Counted from the stretch's first letter, positions 38,397-46,522 are shown. The stretch is DNA of 64,000 nucleotides from DASRDR01 sp963812945 [NCBI: uncultured Candidatus Rokubacteria bacterium] (GCA_963812945.1 CAWEXD010000008.1:1302001-1366000); one strand, 5' to 3'. The notes: a model not told the origin generated them from the sequence alone. Program-made: numbers and translations.

Positions 38397-39022
38397 GCGC
38401 GCTCTGGCTCCTCGGCGCCTACCTGGTGGGCGCCATCCCGATCGGCTATCTCGTCGCCCGCGTCCTGGGCGTGGACATCCGCCAGCGAGGCAGCGGGAAC
38501 ATCGGGGCGACGAACGTCCTCCGGACGGCAGGCTGGACTCCGGCCGTCGCCACGCTCCTCGCTGACATCGCCAAGGGCTACGTCGCCACCTGGGTCGGGA
38601 GCCGGGCCGGCTCGGAACCGGGCTGGGCCGGCGCGGCCGCGGTGCTCGCGGTGGCCGGCAACTGCTGGCCCGTGTTCCTCCGATTCCGTGGCGGGAAGGG
38701 CGTGGCGACCGGGCTGGGCGCGTTCCTCCGCATCACGCCCTGGGCCCTGATCCCCGCGGCCGCCGTCTGGGTCGCCCTGGTCGCCTCGCTCCGGTTCGTC
38801 TCGCTCGCTTCGATCTGCGCGGTCGCCGGGCTCCCAGTGGCGATCCTCGCGCTCGGGTATCCGCCCGCGCTCGCGGTGGCCGGGCTGGTCGTCGCGATCG
38901 TCATCGTGGCGCGGCACCACCAGAACATCGGGCGTCTTCTGGCCGGCAAGGAATCGCGGTTCGGCCAGGGCGACTCTCTGCCAGCCGCGCCCGCCCCGCC
39001 ACCCCCGGGCACTCACCGGTGA
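38387..39022 (+). CDS. plsY: acyl-phosphate glycerol-3-phosphate acyltransferase
   Basis: A 211-residue polytopic enzyme transferring acyl from acyl-phosphate to glycerol 3-phosphate. PlsY motifs are GAIPIGYLVAR, GSGNIGATNVLR, FRGGKGVATGLGAF and the late ARHHQNIGRLL. No ATG, GTG or TTG is in frame near the required N-terminus. CTG 38387 follows GGGAGA by seven bases and is the best start; CTG 38393, overlapping the pgsA stop, is the alternative. Both give a normal first helix. The stop overlaps the gpsA GTG. Confidence 0.88.
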   Translation: MALSALWLLGAYLVGAIPIGYLVARVLGVDIRQRGSGNIGATNVLRTAGWTPAVATLLADIAKGYVATWVGSRAGSEPGWAGAAAVLAVAGNCWPVFLRFRGGKGVATGLGAFLRITPWALIPAAAVWVALVASLRFVSLASICAVAGLPVAILALGYPPALAVAGLVVAIVIVARHHQNIGRLLAGKESRFGQGDSLPAAPAPPPPGTHR

Positions 39023-40059
39023 CAGCCGAGCGCCTCGCGGTCGTCGGCGCGGGAGCCTGGGGCACGGCTCTCGCCGTCCAGGCCGCCCGCGCGGGATTTG
39101 CGCCGCGCCTCTGGGTGTTCGAGCCCGAGCTCCTCGCGCTCCTGCGCGCGTCCTCCGAGAATCCCTGGCACCTGCCCGGGGTGCGTCTGCCCGAGACGGT
39201 CGAGTTGCACGGGGACCTCGGGGCGGCCGTGGCGGGCGCGGACACCGTCGTGGTCGCGGTGCCCTCCCACGTCTTCCGTCAGGTCGCCGGGGCGATGGCG
39301 CCCCACCTCGCCCCGGGCGCCCGCATCCTCTCGGCGGCGAAGGGCATCGAGGAGGATCGCCTGGCGCGGATGTCGGAGATCCTGGCCGAGGTGCTGCCGG
39401 CCAGCTTCCACGGCCGCGTCGCGGTCCTGTCGGGACCGACCTTCGCCCAGGAAGTCGGCCACGGCCGCCCCACGGCGGCGGTCCTCGCCTCCGCCGATGC
39501 CGATCTGGCCAGGGCGCTCCAGGCCGCGCTCGCCACGCCCACGTTCCGCCTTTACACGCAGCGGGACGTGACGGGCGTGGAGCTCGGCGGGGCACTCAAG
39601 AACGTGATGGCGATCGCCGCCGGGATCGCCGACGGCCTCGAGCTCGGGCTCAACGCCCGGGCGGCCCTCCTGACCCGGGGTCTCGCCGAGCTCACGCGCC
39701 TCGGCGTCGCGCTCGGCGCGCATCCGCGCACGTTCGCCGGGCTCGCGGGGGTGGGCGACCTGATCCTGACGTGCACCGGAGACCTCTCGCGCAATCGGCG
39801 GCTCGGGGTGGCCCTCGCGCACGGCCAGTCGCTGGCGGAATGGCAGGCCGGCACGCGCTCGGTGGCCGAGGGCGTGCGGACCGCCCAGGCCGCCTTCGCC
39901 CTCGCCCGCCGCACCGGCGTCGTCGCGCCGATCATCGGCGAGGTCGCGGCCGTCCTCTTCGAGCGAAAGGCCCCGCGCGAGGCGCTGCTCTCGCTCCTCT
40001 CGCGGTCTGCGAGGCCCGAAGAGGAACCCTACGACCTCTCGGGGACTGGCGATGCCTGA
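39019..40059 (+). CDS. gpsA: glycerol-3-phosphate dehydrogenase [NAD(P)+]
   Basis: A 346-residue enzyme producing glycerol 3-phosphate for the PlsY reaction. The Rossmann motif VVGAGAWGTALAVQAAR is at the N-terminus, followed by the AAKGIE and LSGPTFAQEV blocks, the catalytic-Lys segment GALKNVMAIAAGI, and GLGDLILTC in the form GVGDLILTC. GTG 39019 overlaps the plsY stop. The end overlaps galT by eight bases. Confidence 0.93.
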   Translation: MTAERLAVVGAGAWGTALAVQAARAGFAPRLWVFEPELLALLRASSENPWHLPGVRLPETVELHGDLGAAVAGADTVVVAVPSHVFRQVAGAMAPHLAPGARILSAAKGIEEDRLARMSEILAEVLPASFHGRVAVLSGPTFAQEVGHGRPTAAVLASADADLARALQAALATPTFRLYTQRDVTGVELGGALKNVMAIAAGIADGLELGLNARAALLTRGLAELTRLGVALGAHPRTFAGLAGVGDLILTCTGDLSRNRRLGVALAHGQSLAEWQAGTRSVAEGVRTAQAAFALARRTGVVAPIIGEVAAVLFERKAPREALLSLLSRSARPEEEPYDLSGTGDA

Positions 40060-41062
40060 GCTCCGGAAGGACCCGGTGGTCGAACGCTGGGTGATCATCG
40101 CCACCGAGCGCGCACGCCGGCCGATGGACTTCGCGCCCGAGGTGATCCCGCCGCGAGGCCCGGAGGGGTGCCCCTTCTGCCCCGGCCACGAGGAGCGGAC
40201 TCCGCCGGAGCTCTTCCGCTCGGGCGGGTCGGAGGACGGCCCGTGGACGGTGCGGGTCGTCCCGAACAAGTTTCCCGCCCTCCACACCGACGGGGAAGTC
40301 CACGCGGCGGGGGAGGGGATCTACGACCGGATCGACGGCGTGGGCGCGCACGAGGTCGTCATCGAGAGCCCTGACCACTTCGCCGGCCTCGGGACGCTCC
40401 CCGCCGCGCACGTCGGAGAGATCCTGGTCGCGTATCGCGAGCGGCTCCTCGCCCTCCGGAAGGACCCGCGGCTCGAGTACGTCCTGATCTTCAAGAATCA
40501 CGGCGTCGCGGCGGGGGCGTCCCTCGAGCACCCGCATTCCCAGCTGATCGCGACCCCGATCCTGCCGGAGCTGGTGGTGGAGGAGCTCGAGGGGGCGGCG
40601 CGCTACTTCCGGATGAAGGAGCGGTGCGTCTGGTGCGACGTCGTGCGGCAGGAGCGGCGCGACGGGAGCCGGCTCGTCCTGGAGGAGGAGGGTTTCGTCG
40701 CCGCCGCGCCGTTCGCCCCGCGCTTCCCCTTCGAGACGTGGATCCTCCCCACGACCCATCAGGCGAGCTTCGAGAGCCTCGGGACGGACGAGGTGGACGC
40801 GCTCGCGCGGCTCCTGCGGGATCTGATCGCGCGCCTCGGCCGGCTCTTCGACGACCCTCCCTACAACTTCGCCCTCCATACGGCGCCGCTCAAGAACACC
40901 GATCCCGAGCACTTCCACTGGCACCTCGAGCTCATGCCGAAGCTGACGCGAGTCGCCGGCTTCGAGCTGGGGACCGGCTTCTTCATCAACCCGACGCCGC
41001 CCGAGGATGCCGCGCGCTTCCTACGTCAGGCCGGTCCTCCGCTGGGCCCGGATCCTGGCTGA
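40052..41062 (+). CDS. galT: galactose-1-phosphate uridylyltransferase family protein
   Basis: A 336-residue HIT-superfamily nucleotidyltransferase. It has the N-terminal zinc CPFCPGHE, the second Cys pair CVWCDV, and the catalytic ASLEHPHSQLIATP with the nucleophilic His of HPHSQ. The HWHLELMP block near the C-terminus supplies further zinc or His ligands. Members exchange UMP between UDP-glucose and hexose phosphates; some relatives are ADP-glucose phosphorylases, so exact specificity is open. Last gene of the run before the tRNA array. Confidence 0.82.
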   Translation: MPELRKDPVVERWVIIATERARRPMDFAPEVIPPRGPEGCPFCPGHEERTPPELFRSGGSEDGPWTVRVVPNKFPALHTDGEVHAAGEGIYDRIDGVGAHEVVIESPDHFAGLGTLPAAHVGEILVAYRERLLALRKDPRLEYVLIFKNHGVAAGASLEHPHSQLIATPILPELVVEELEGAARYFRMKERCVWCDVVRQERRDGSRLVLEEEGFVAAAPFAPRFPFETWILPTTHQASFESLGTDEVDALARLLRDLIARLGRLFDDPPYNFALHTAPLKNTDPEHFHWHLELMPKLTRVAGFELGTGFFINPTPPEDAARFLRQAGPPLGPDPG

Positions 41063-41090
41063 GGCGCGGGGCGGCGGGAGGGCGCCGTGT

Positions 41091-41119
41091 TTGACCCCTC
41101 GTGGGGCCCCTGCTAGAAT
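41091..41119 (+). promoter_or_regulatory. promoter of the tRNA-Gly/tRNA-Cys genes
   Basis: TTGACC (41091-41096) and TAGAAT (41114-41119) with a 17-base spacer, ending 11 bases before the tRNA-Gly gene. A strong near-consensus promoter, as expected for stable RNA. Confidence 0.7.
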
Positions 41120-41130
41120 CCGGTCGTCGA

Positions 41131-41205
41131 GCGGGAATAGCTCAGGGGTAGAGCACAACCTTGCCAAGGTTGGGGTCGCGGGTTCAAATCCCGTTTCCCG
41201 CTCCA
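41131..41205 (+). tRNA. tRNA-Gly(GCC)
   Basis: A 75-base tRNA with acceptor stem GCGGGAA/TTCCCGC, D-arm TAGCTCAGGGGTAGAGCA, anticodon loop TTGCCAA (anticodon GCC at 41163-41165), a T-arm GGTTCAAATCC, and encoded CCA. It is first in a Gly-Cys-Leu array like E. coli glyW-cysT-leuZ. Confidence 0.97.
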
Positions 41206-41306
41206 GTCTCGCGACGGAGGCGGGGGAGGTGGCCAGGCGGCGAGCCCGCCGAGGCGGCCTCCCCCTTCGCGCTCACGGCGCTCGCGCGAATGTTCCATTC
41301 GGGTCT

Positions 41307-41382
41307 GGCGGCGTAGCCAAGTGGTTAAGGCGACGGTCTGCAAAACCGTTATCCGGCGGTTCGAATCCGCCCGCCGCCTCCA
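41307..41382 (+). tRNA. tRNA-Cys(GCA)
   Basis: A 76-base tRNA with acceptor stem GGCGGCG/CGCCGCC, anticodon loop CTGCAAA (anticodon GCA at 41340-41342), T-arm GGTTCGAATCC and encoded CCA. It lies 101 bases after tRNA-Gly, probably on the same transcript. Confidence 0.97.
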
Positions 41383-41459
41383 TCCTCTTTTAGCCTGATC
41401 TCGCTCGCCCGCGCGATCGAGACCTCCGCTCGGTCGACGCGCATCGGGCGCACCGAATC

Positions 41460-41497
41460 GCCGGGGTGGCGAAACTGGGAGACGCGGCGGCCTTAAA
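41460..41497 (+). pseudogene. 5' half of a tRNA-Leu gene
   Basis: 38 bases match the 5' half of the intact tRNA-Leu at 42288 with two differences, from the acceptor strand GCCGGGG through the D-arm into the anticodon loop CTTAAA. Homology then stops abruptly. It stands 77 bases after tRNA-Cys, exactly where the third tRNA of a Gly-Cys-Leu array is expected. The missing 3' half is at 44826-44881. The rest of 41383-41683 shows no gene. Confidence 0.8.
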
Positions 41498-41576
41498 GGG
41501 GTTTCCGGCCTTCCACTCCCACCAGCACGAAGACCAGACCCGGGACAAGGGAGGACAAGGAGTGAGAGGCAGATCG

Positions 41577-41595
41577 TGAAATTAGTGGCACCTGG
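41577..41595 (+). repeat. 19-base direct repeat, left copy
   Basis: TGAAATTAGTGGCACCTGG occurs here and again, identical and in the same direction, at 42195-42213. The AT-rich word is unlike the surrounding GC-rich DNA. The two copies bracket about 600 bases holding a small exported-protein gene. Confidence 0.6.
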
Positions 41596-41683
41596 AAAAG
41601 ACACTGAGACGCCCCCGGCAACGTTGCGCCGTTGACGACGCGACCAGCCTCTGCAACCCCGGATCAGATCGCGGCGATCATGG

Positions 41684-41992
41684 TTACTCGGAACAGAAGA
41701 AGCGGGGGCAGCGCGGGCTGGACCCGTCGAAGGATTGGGCAGGCTGCGGGCGCGGGGGCCACCGCTTCGCCAGTTCCTGCTGGTAGTAGAAGTCATAGGG
41801 CAGCGGCGGAGGGATGTAATACCACTGGACCACCGGGGCCACGATCACGGGCGGGGCCACGGAGCGCCGTGCGCCGTGCCGCGCGTGGGCTGCGCCCTGG
41901 GCGCTCGCCAGCGTCACGGTCAGGGTCACGCAGAGGCCCACCAGGGCGGCGAGGACTGGGCGGGGGAGGTCGGTTGCACTGGGACTGCTCAT
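41684..41992 (-). CDS. small exported hypothetical protein
   Basis: A 102-residue protein with a signal peptide (PRPVLAALVGLCVTLTVTLA, cleavage near ASA-QG) and a mature part rich in Pro and Tyr (VVQWYYIPPPLPYDFYY), with two Cys near the C-terminus. ATG 41992 is chosen because AAGGAG lies eight bases upstream and it starts directly at the signal peptide. No known family is recognised. It lies inside the region flanked by the split tRNA-Leu halves and between two 19-base direct repeats, so it may be a passenger gene. Confidence 0.5.
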   Translation of the reverse strand: MSSPSATDLPRPVLAALVGLCVTLTVTLASAQGAAHARHGARRSVAPPVIVAPVVQWYYIPPPLPYDFYYQQELAKRWPPRPQPAQSFDGSSPRCPRFFCSE

Positions 41993-42138
41993 CGCATCGG
42001 CTCCTTCATCGGTTCGGGTTCGATGGGCCAAGCCCCGGCGGTTCACGCCGCGCGGGGGCCTTCAGTTTCAGCTGTGCTGTCTACACCACCCTTCGACGGA
42101 CCTTGCCGCGTCTTCGTTCGAATCGACCCCCCCGCAGA

Positions 42139-42168
42139 AGCTATTCGGGGGCTAGCCCCCGAATAGCT
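42139..42168 (+). terminator. perfect 30-base palindrome
   Basis: AGCTATTCGGGGGC, then TA, then GCCCCCGAATAGCT: 14-base arms with a two-base centre, perfectly symmetrical, followed by TTT. It could act as an intrinsic terminator in either direction. It lies upstream of the small exported-protein gene on the minus strand, so it does not end any gene seen here. A mobile-element end or protein-binding site is the alternative. Confidence 0.45.
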
Positions 42169-42194
42169 TTCCGGGCGGTGCCCGCTCGACGCCA

Positions 42195-42213
42195 TGAAAT
42201 TAGTGGCACCTGG
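42195..42213 (+). repeat. 19-base direct repeat, right copy
   Basis: Identical to 41577-41595 (TGAAATTAGTGGCACCTGG). It ends 74 bases before the intact tRNA-Leu gene. Different sequence flanks each copy. A TATCAT at 42264-42269 between it and the tRNA is a candidate -10 for the tRNA gene. Confidence 0.6.
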
Positions 42214-42287
42214 GTCCGCGCGTGACCGCGCAGCCTCCTTTAGGGTGAGTCCCTAAGATCGCGTATCATCATCGGAAACGTCCGCTC

Positions 42288-42376
42288 GCCGGGGTGGCGG
42301 AACTGGGAGACGCGGCGGACTTAAAATCCGCTACGTCGCAAGACGTGTGAGGGTTCGACTCCCTCCCCCGGCACCA
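42288..42376 (+). tRNA. tRNA-Leu(UAA)
   Basis: An 89-base class II tRNA with acceptor GCCGGGG/CCCCGGC, D-arm TGGCGGAACTGGGAGACGC, anticodon loop CTTAAAA (anticodon TAA at 42322-42324), a long variable arm (TACGTCGCAAGACGTG), T-arm GGGTTCGACTCCC and encoded CCA. It appears to be the functional replacement of the tRNA-Leu whose halves lie at 41460 and 44826. Confidence 0.96.
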
Positions 42377-42883
42377 CACTGGCACGCACTTACGCGGCAC
42401 CCGGTCATGGGCGTACACCCCGCCGGGGGCCGCCCCTTACCGGGTACTTACCGGGTTGGGCTTGGGCGGCTCCCGCTACTAGCGCTACCACGGCGGACCC
42501 CTCGGCTTCGGCTCGCGCGCGAGCGGCCAGGGTCGCGGCGGTGCGGTAGGTGTCCGTCTCGCGCAGGGCCTGGGCCACGTCGGCCCCGTCGCCAGTCGCG
42601 AGAGAGCCGCCGGGCTCGCCGGGTGCAAGTTCGTCCAGGCTCGGCACCGCCGTGAGGGGCGGGCGGCCCGGGTCCTGCAGAACCTCAGATGCGGTTGACA
42701 GCGACCGCGTCGGCTTCCTACCATACGGCCCACTCGTGAGCGATTGGCTCGCGTTCCTGGCCGAACCCCCCGGGGGGAGGAGGGAGTGGAGCACGCCTGA
42801 GAAAAGGTCGCCTACCCCCTCCCGCCGGAGCATTACCGGCAGCTCAAGCTCGAGGCGGCAGCCCGGCAGGTCTCGCTTTCGCA
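42377..42883 (+). other. gene-poor stretch after tRNA-Leu, possible decayed gene
   Basis: 507 bases with no convincing intact gene. The minus strand over 42405-42733 can encode VPSLDELAPGEPGGSLA...-like sequence resembling the N-terminal part of short helix-turn-helix/excisionase-type proteins found on mobile elements. No helix-turn-helix remains in the frame and the start is unclear. It may be a remnant of an integrated element. The resemblance is from memory and weak. Confidence 0.25.
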
Positions 42884-42907
42884 ATGCGTCGCCGACTGAC
42901 CGGTCCA

Positions 42908-44695
42908 ATGAAGCGGTCCATCGCTTCCGCCCTTCTGTGGGCCATTCCCTTGCTGGGTGCGGTGGGTCTGGTGGTCGTCCTTGGGGCCGAGCGCCGGATT
43001 GTCAGCGAGTCAGGAGCGTCCACCCGCGTTTCGTACTGGGATGCCATCTGGCGCGCCGCCGAGAATCCACCTCCCATCCATCTCGGGAAGGACCTGCTTC
43101 CCCCCACGATCCCTGGTCCCCGGGATGTCAGAGAGGGTCGCAAGCCCCACACCCTGACCGTCACGTTCGACGTCGACCCGGGGCGATATCGGTTCGTGCT
43201 GCTATCGTACGAGGCCCACGAATCCAGGCCGCCCCGGTTGTCCTTCGACCTGAATGGAGAACACCTGGGGGAAGTCCAGGTCGTTGCGGGAGGTGGGCGG
43301 CGGCGTCCCTACGAAGCCATCAACTATGGCTTGACCGTGAGGATCCCGCTCATCACCACATCGACCCACAATACCCTCGTGATCACCAGCACCGATGGCT
43401 CCTGGGTGGCCCCGGCCAGCGCGCGCTTGGTCGCGGACCTGCGGTTCACCGCCGGCAAGGCGGCGTACTTCCTGCTGGCGCGGGCACGGTACGCGGCGGC
43501 CCTCGGTGCCCTTGTGCTCGCCGCCCTGTTCTTCTGGGTACTCCCCCGGAAGGGCGGACGCGAGGCGTTCCTCTCCGTCGGCATCGTCCTCGCCTCGACG
43601 CTCCTCGGCCTGGTCCTCAGCGAGGTGGTGTTCCGAGAATGGCTCATCCGCAACCCGGCCCAGCGGGCCCTCCGGACGCCGGCCGGGCGGCCGGCGGGCG
43701 AACAGGACGAGACGTACACGTTCCTCGGCCTAATGCAGCCGAGCGCCGACCCCGAAATCCCGTACGAGATGAAGCCGGGTCTCGATGGCTACTTTCTCAA
43801 GCAACGGATGCAGACGAACACGGATGGCCTGCGCGGCCCCGAACTGACCGTGGCCAAACCTCCCGGCACCATCCGCATCGTCGGGCTCGGTGACTCCGTC
43901 CTCCTCGGTTGGGGTGTCAGCTACGACGACGCGGCGCTGACCAAGATCGGGCGGCTGGTGGAGGCCAGGGTCGGGCGCCCCACGGAGACGGTGAACACGG
44001 GCGTCCCGAGCTACAACACCGCCAACGAGGTCGCGACCTACCGTCGCAAGGGCCGGCTCTACCATCCAGACGTCGTCGTGCTGATCTTCCTGGACAACGA
44101 TTTGGGGTTCCCGAGTCTCATGCTGGCACCCGTGGAGCGCTTGACGCTCCGGACGAGCTATCTGCGGGAGCAGATTCGGCGAGGCCTGGTGCAGTACTGG
44201 CCAGAGGCGGCGCAGTACGAGCAAGTGGAGTTCATCAGCTCACGGCGTCTGGACGAACTGTGGGCGAAAGCGGGCCAACCGCTGACCGATCGAGAGCGAT
44301 GGCTCCAGCGGGTGGAGGCTCACTACCGGGTGATGTCGGGCTTGGACGCCGTTAAGGCTTCCCTGACGGACCTGGGCAACATGCTACGGGAGGACGGGGC
44401 GGTTGGCGTCCTCGTGTACGATCCGGTCAACCTGACGGTCGGGCGCCCGGAATCGTACGAGAAGAATGCGGGCTGGGTCGTCAAGACCGCGCGCGAGGCA
44501 GGGCTGGAGGCCATCGACATGACCTCCGTGTTCGAAGGCTACCTGAAGGAGAGGGGGCTTCAGCGGATCCAGGAAGGGCTCTGGCTCGCCCCGACCGACT
44601 GGCATCCCAACGTGGCGGCGCACGACTTGATTGCACACGCGGTGATCGACGCTCTGGAGCGGACCGGGCATCTCGCGCGGCTCAAGATCCGCTGA
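42908..44695 (+). CDS. membrane-anchored SGNH/GDSL hydrolase with N-terminal beta domain
   Basis: About 595 residues. An N-terminal hydrophobic anchor (residues 5-25) leads into a beta-rich domain (about 80-185, with DVDPGRYRFVLLSYEAH and the LSFDLNGEHLGEV segment). A second hydrophobic stretch (about 195-245) follows, then an SGNH domain with GLGDSVLLGWG (nucleophile Ser) and late DWHPNVAAHD (catalytic Asp/His). Such enzymes deacylate or modify polysaccharides or lipids. ATG 42884 is an alternative start. It is the main cargo between the tRNA-Leu halves, and its codon choice seems slightly less GC-extreme than its neighbours. Confidence 0.7.
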   Translation: MKRSIASALLWAIPLLGAVGLVVVLGAERRIVSESGASTRVSYWDAIWRAAENPPPIHLGKDLLPPTIPGPRDVREGRKPHTLTVTFDVDPGRYRFVLLSYEAHESRPPRLSFDLNGEHLGEVQVVAGGGRRRPYEAINYGLTVRIPLITTSTHNTLVITSTDGSWVAPASARLVADLRFTAGKAAYFLLARARYAAALGALVLAALFFWVLPRKGGREAFLSVGIVLASTLLGLVLSEVVFREWLIRNPAQRALRTPAGRPAGEQDETYTFLGLMQPSADPEIPYEMKPGLDGYFLKQRMQTNTDGLRGPELTVAKPPGTIRIVGLGDSVLLGWGVSYDDAALTKIGRLVEARVGRPTETVNTGVPSYNTANEVATYRRKGRLYHPDVVVLIFLDNDLGFPSLMLAPVERLTLRTSYLREQIRRGLVQYWPEAAQYEQVEFISSRRLDELWAKAGQPLTDRERWLQRVEAHYRVMSGLDAVKASLTDLGNMLREDGAVGVLVYDPVNLTVGRPESYEKNAGWVVKTAREAGLEAIDMTSVFEGYLKERGLQRIQEGLWLAPTDWHPNVAAHDLIAHAVIDALERTGHLARLKIR

Positions 44696-44825
44696 TCGCG
44701 CCGTCGACGCTCACCCTAGACCTGGCAGGGTCAGACGGCTGACGATCGACGAGCTGCCGACCCCCCTTGGGGAAACGGCCGAAAAGGGCCACTATGTCGA
44801 CCCCCGGTCGAGATAGGAGGGCGCC

Positions 44826-44881
44826 CTTAAAATCCGCTACGTCGCAAAACGGTGAGGGTTCGACTCCCTCCCCCGGCACCA
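44826..44881 (+). pseudogene. 3' half of a tRNA-Leu gene
   Basis: 56 bases match 42320-42376 of the intact tRNA-Leu, from the anticodon loop CTTAAAA through the variable arm, T-arm and CCA. The differences are confined to the variable arm, with one base lost. Upstream homology stops at the anticodon loop, complementary to the 5' half at 41460-41497. Together they make one split tRNA-Leu(UAA). The remainder of 44696-45115 has no gene; a TACAAT at 45042-45047 may be the -10 of the next gene. Confidence 0.8.
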
Positions 44882-45115
44882 CTCCTCCAGTCCGGCCAGG
44901 CGGGGAGCTCGGTGTGGCGCCGAGTCGTCGGAGACCGCGCCCGGAGGGCCCGGAGGGATCGCCCCAGCGCCGCTAAGTAATTGCGCCGCAATGCGGATCG
45001 GGGCCCCGAGAAGGATTGGCGGCCGATGCGCGAGCCTCCCGTACAATTCTAGGTCCCAGTGCCGTACGAAGCCGGGCCCTCGTTCCCCGGGAGGGCTTGT
45101 GCGTGAGGGGGACCC

Positions 45116-46318
45116 ATGAACACCGTCGACATGAGCACTGCGGCGGGAGCCGCCTCCCCGGTCCAGCGCGCCCGTCTGCGGCATCATCCGTTGCTGGGTG
45201 GGCTGCTCGTCAAGGAAGGGCTCATCAACGAGACGCAGCTCGAGCGGGCGCTGGCACTGCAGCACGAGGTGGAGCCTCGCCCGTTGCTGGGACAGGTGCT
45301 CCTGGACCAGAAGCTCGTCACGCCGCACGAGCTGAACGCCGTCCTGAGCAAGTATCAGCGGAAACACCTCCTCGGCGACGTGCTCATCGAGACGAAGGCC
45401 GTCACGCCCGCCCAGCTCGATGCCGCCCTGGCCGCCCAGCGCAAGACCGACCGCGCGCTGGGCGACGCGCTGATCCAGCTGGGCTTCATCACCGAGCGAC
45501 AGCTCAAGCAGGCGCTCGCCATCCAGCTCCGGATCTCCTTCGTCAACCTCGACGAGCACGCGCTCGAGCCGAGCCTGCGATCGGTGCTCAGCGAGAGCTA
45601 CGCTCGACACCATCGCGTGCTGCCGATCGCGAAGGACGACGACCGGATCGTCCTGGCCATGGATGACCCGACCGACCTCGAGATCATCGCAGAGGTGCGG
45701 TCCTGCACCGGCCAGCGGATCGACGTGGTCACGGCGATGGCCGAGGCGATGGAGCACGCGTTCTCGCGGCTCTACGGAGTGCCGGGCGATGCGCGACCGT
45801 CCGTGGGACCGTCCGCCGGCGTGGAGACCGAGGAGCCCCCGGCGGCAGTGACCGCGCACACCATCCTGCCGTCGGCCGCTTCGAAGGTGACGGCGAGTCT
45901 TCCGGAGGGGGCGGATCTCGCTCCTCGGAAGGGCAGCGATCAATCTAGGTCGGTCGCTGCGATCGACGCGATCCGCGGCCGCATGGATTCCCTCCGGCAG
46001 CTTGCTCGAGGCTGGGAACGCTCGGTCGACGCGGTCGAGGCTCTCTTTCACGATCGGCGGGATGGGCGGGCCGAGATCGAGCGTCTGTCCGGCGAGCTCC
46101 GGGAGGGACAGGCGGCCCTTGCCCGAGCGACCGAGGCGCTCGACGCCAAGGCTCAGGCCTTGGTCAGGCTGGAGGCGGCTCATGCTGATGCCCTCCGGGA
46201 GGCAGAAGGTCTCCGGCGCGCTCTGGCCGACCTCCAGGAGCGGCACGACGCGCTCCTCCGGGACCGGGCGTTCGCCATCGACCACCTGACCGCGGTGCTC
46301 CGTCAGCTGAGATCCTGA
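45116..46318 (+). CDS. stand-alone MshEN/GspE N-terminal domain protein with coiled coil
   Basis: A 400-residue protein. Residues about 25-210 hold three repeated MshEN-type motifs (LLGGLLVKEGLINETQLERA, LLGDVLIETKAVTPAQLDAA, ALGDALIQLGFITERQLKQA) and the continuation FVNLDEHALEPSLRSVLSESYAR that normally leads into a GspE/PilB ATPase. The ATPase is absent. Instead, after a low-complexity linker, residues about 285-400 form a coiled coil (ERLSGELREGQAALARATEA). MshEN domains can bind c-di-GMP, so this may be a sensor or adaptor for a secretion or pilus system. No pilus genes are nearby. Confidence 0.7.
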   Translation: MNTVDMSTAAGAASPVQRARLRHHPLLGGLLVKEGLINETQLERALALQHEVEPRPLLGQVLLDQKLVTPHELNAVLSKYQRKHLLGDVLIETKAVTPAQLDAALAAQRKTDRALGDALIQLGFITERQLKQALAIQLRISFVNLDEHALEPSLRSVLSESYARHHRVLPIAKDDDRIVLAMDDPTDLEIIAEVRSCTGQRIDVVTAMAEAMEHAFSRLYGVPGDARPSVGPSAGVETEEPPAAVTAHTILPSAASKVTASLPEGADLAPRKGSDQSRSVAAIDAIRGRMDSLRQLARGWERSVDAVEALFHDRRDGRAEIERLSGELREGQAALARATEALDAKAQALVRLEAAHADALREAEGLRRALADLQERHDALLRDRAFAIDHLTAVLRQLRS

Positions 46319-46390
46319 GGGCGGGGAGTGGGCCCCGAGTAGCGGGCGCGGGCGTCCTCTAACCCGTTCGACGCGCGGGACATCCTCTCA

Positions 46391-46406
46391 GGGGCCCAAT
46401 GGCCCC
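46391..46406 (+). terminator. GGGGCC/GGCCCC hairpin
   Basis: GGGGCC-CAAT-GGCCCC forms a six-base-pair hairpin 72 bases after the MshEN gene and upstream of the peroxiredoxin gene. TATGAT at 46436-46441 beyond it may be the -10 element for the latter. Confidence 0.35.
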
Positions 46407-46522
46407 GCGCGCCGTCACCCGCCACCTCCATCTGTTATGATCCGAAAGCCGGGTACGCGCGCCAGGCTGCCGGCCGCATGGGCCGATGCCGCCGGGCGAA
46501 CCACGCCGAGCGAGGGAGAGAC

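Noticed and set aside
44682-44882. Minus-strand frame beginning MVPGEGVEPS, and a similar one with ADSNRR near the tRNA-Gly/Cys genes
   Set aside because: These are the well-known spurious frames antisense to tRNA genes or fragments.
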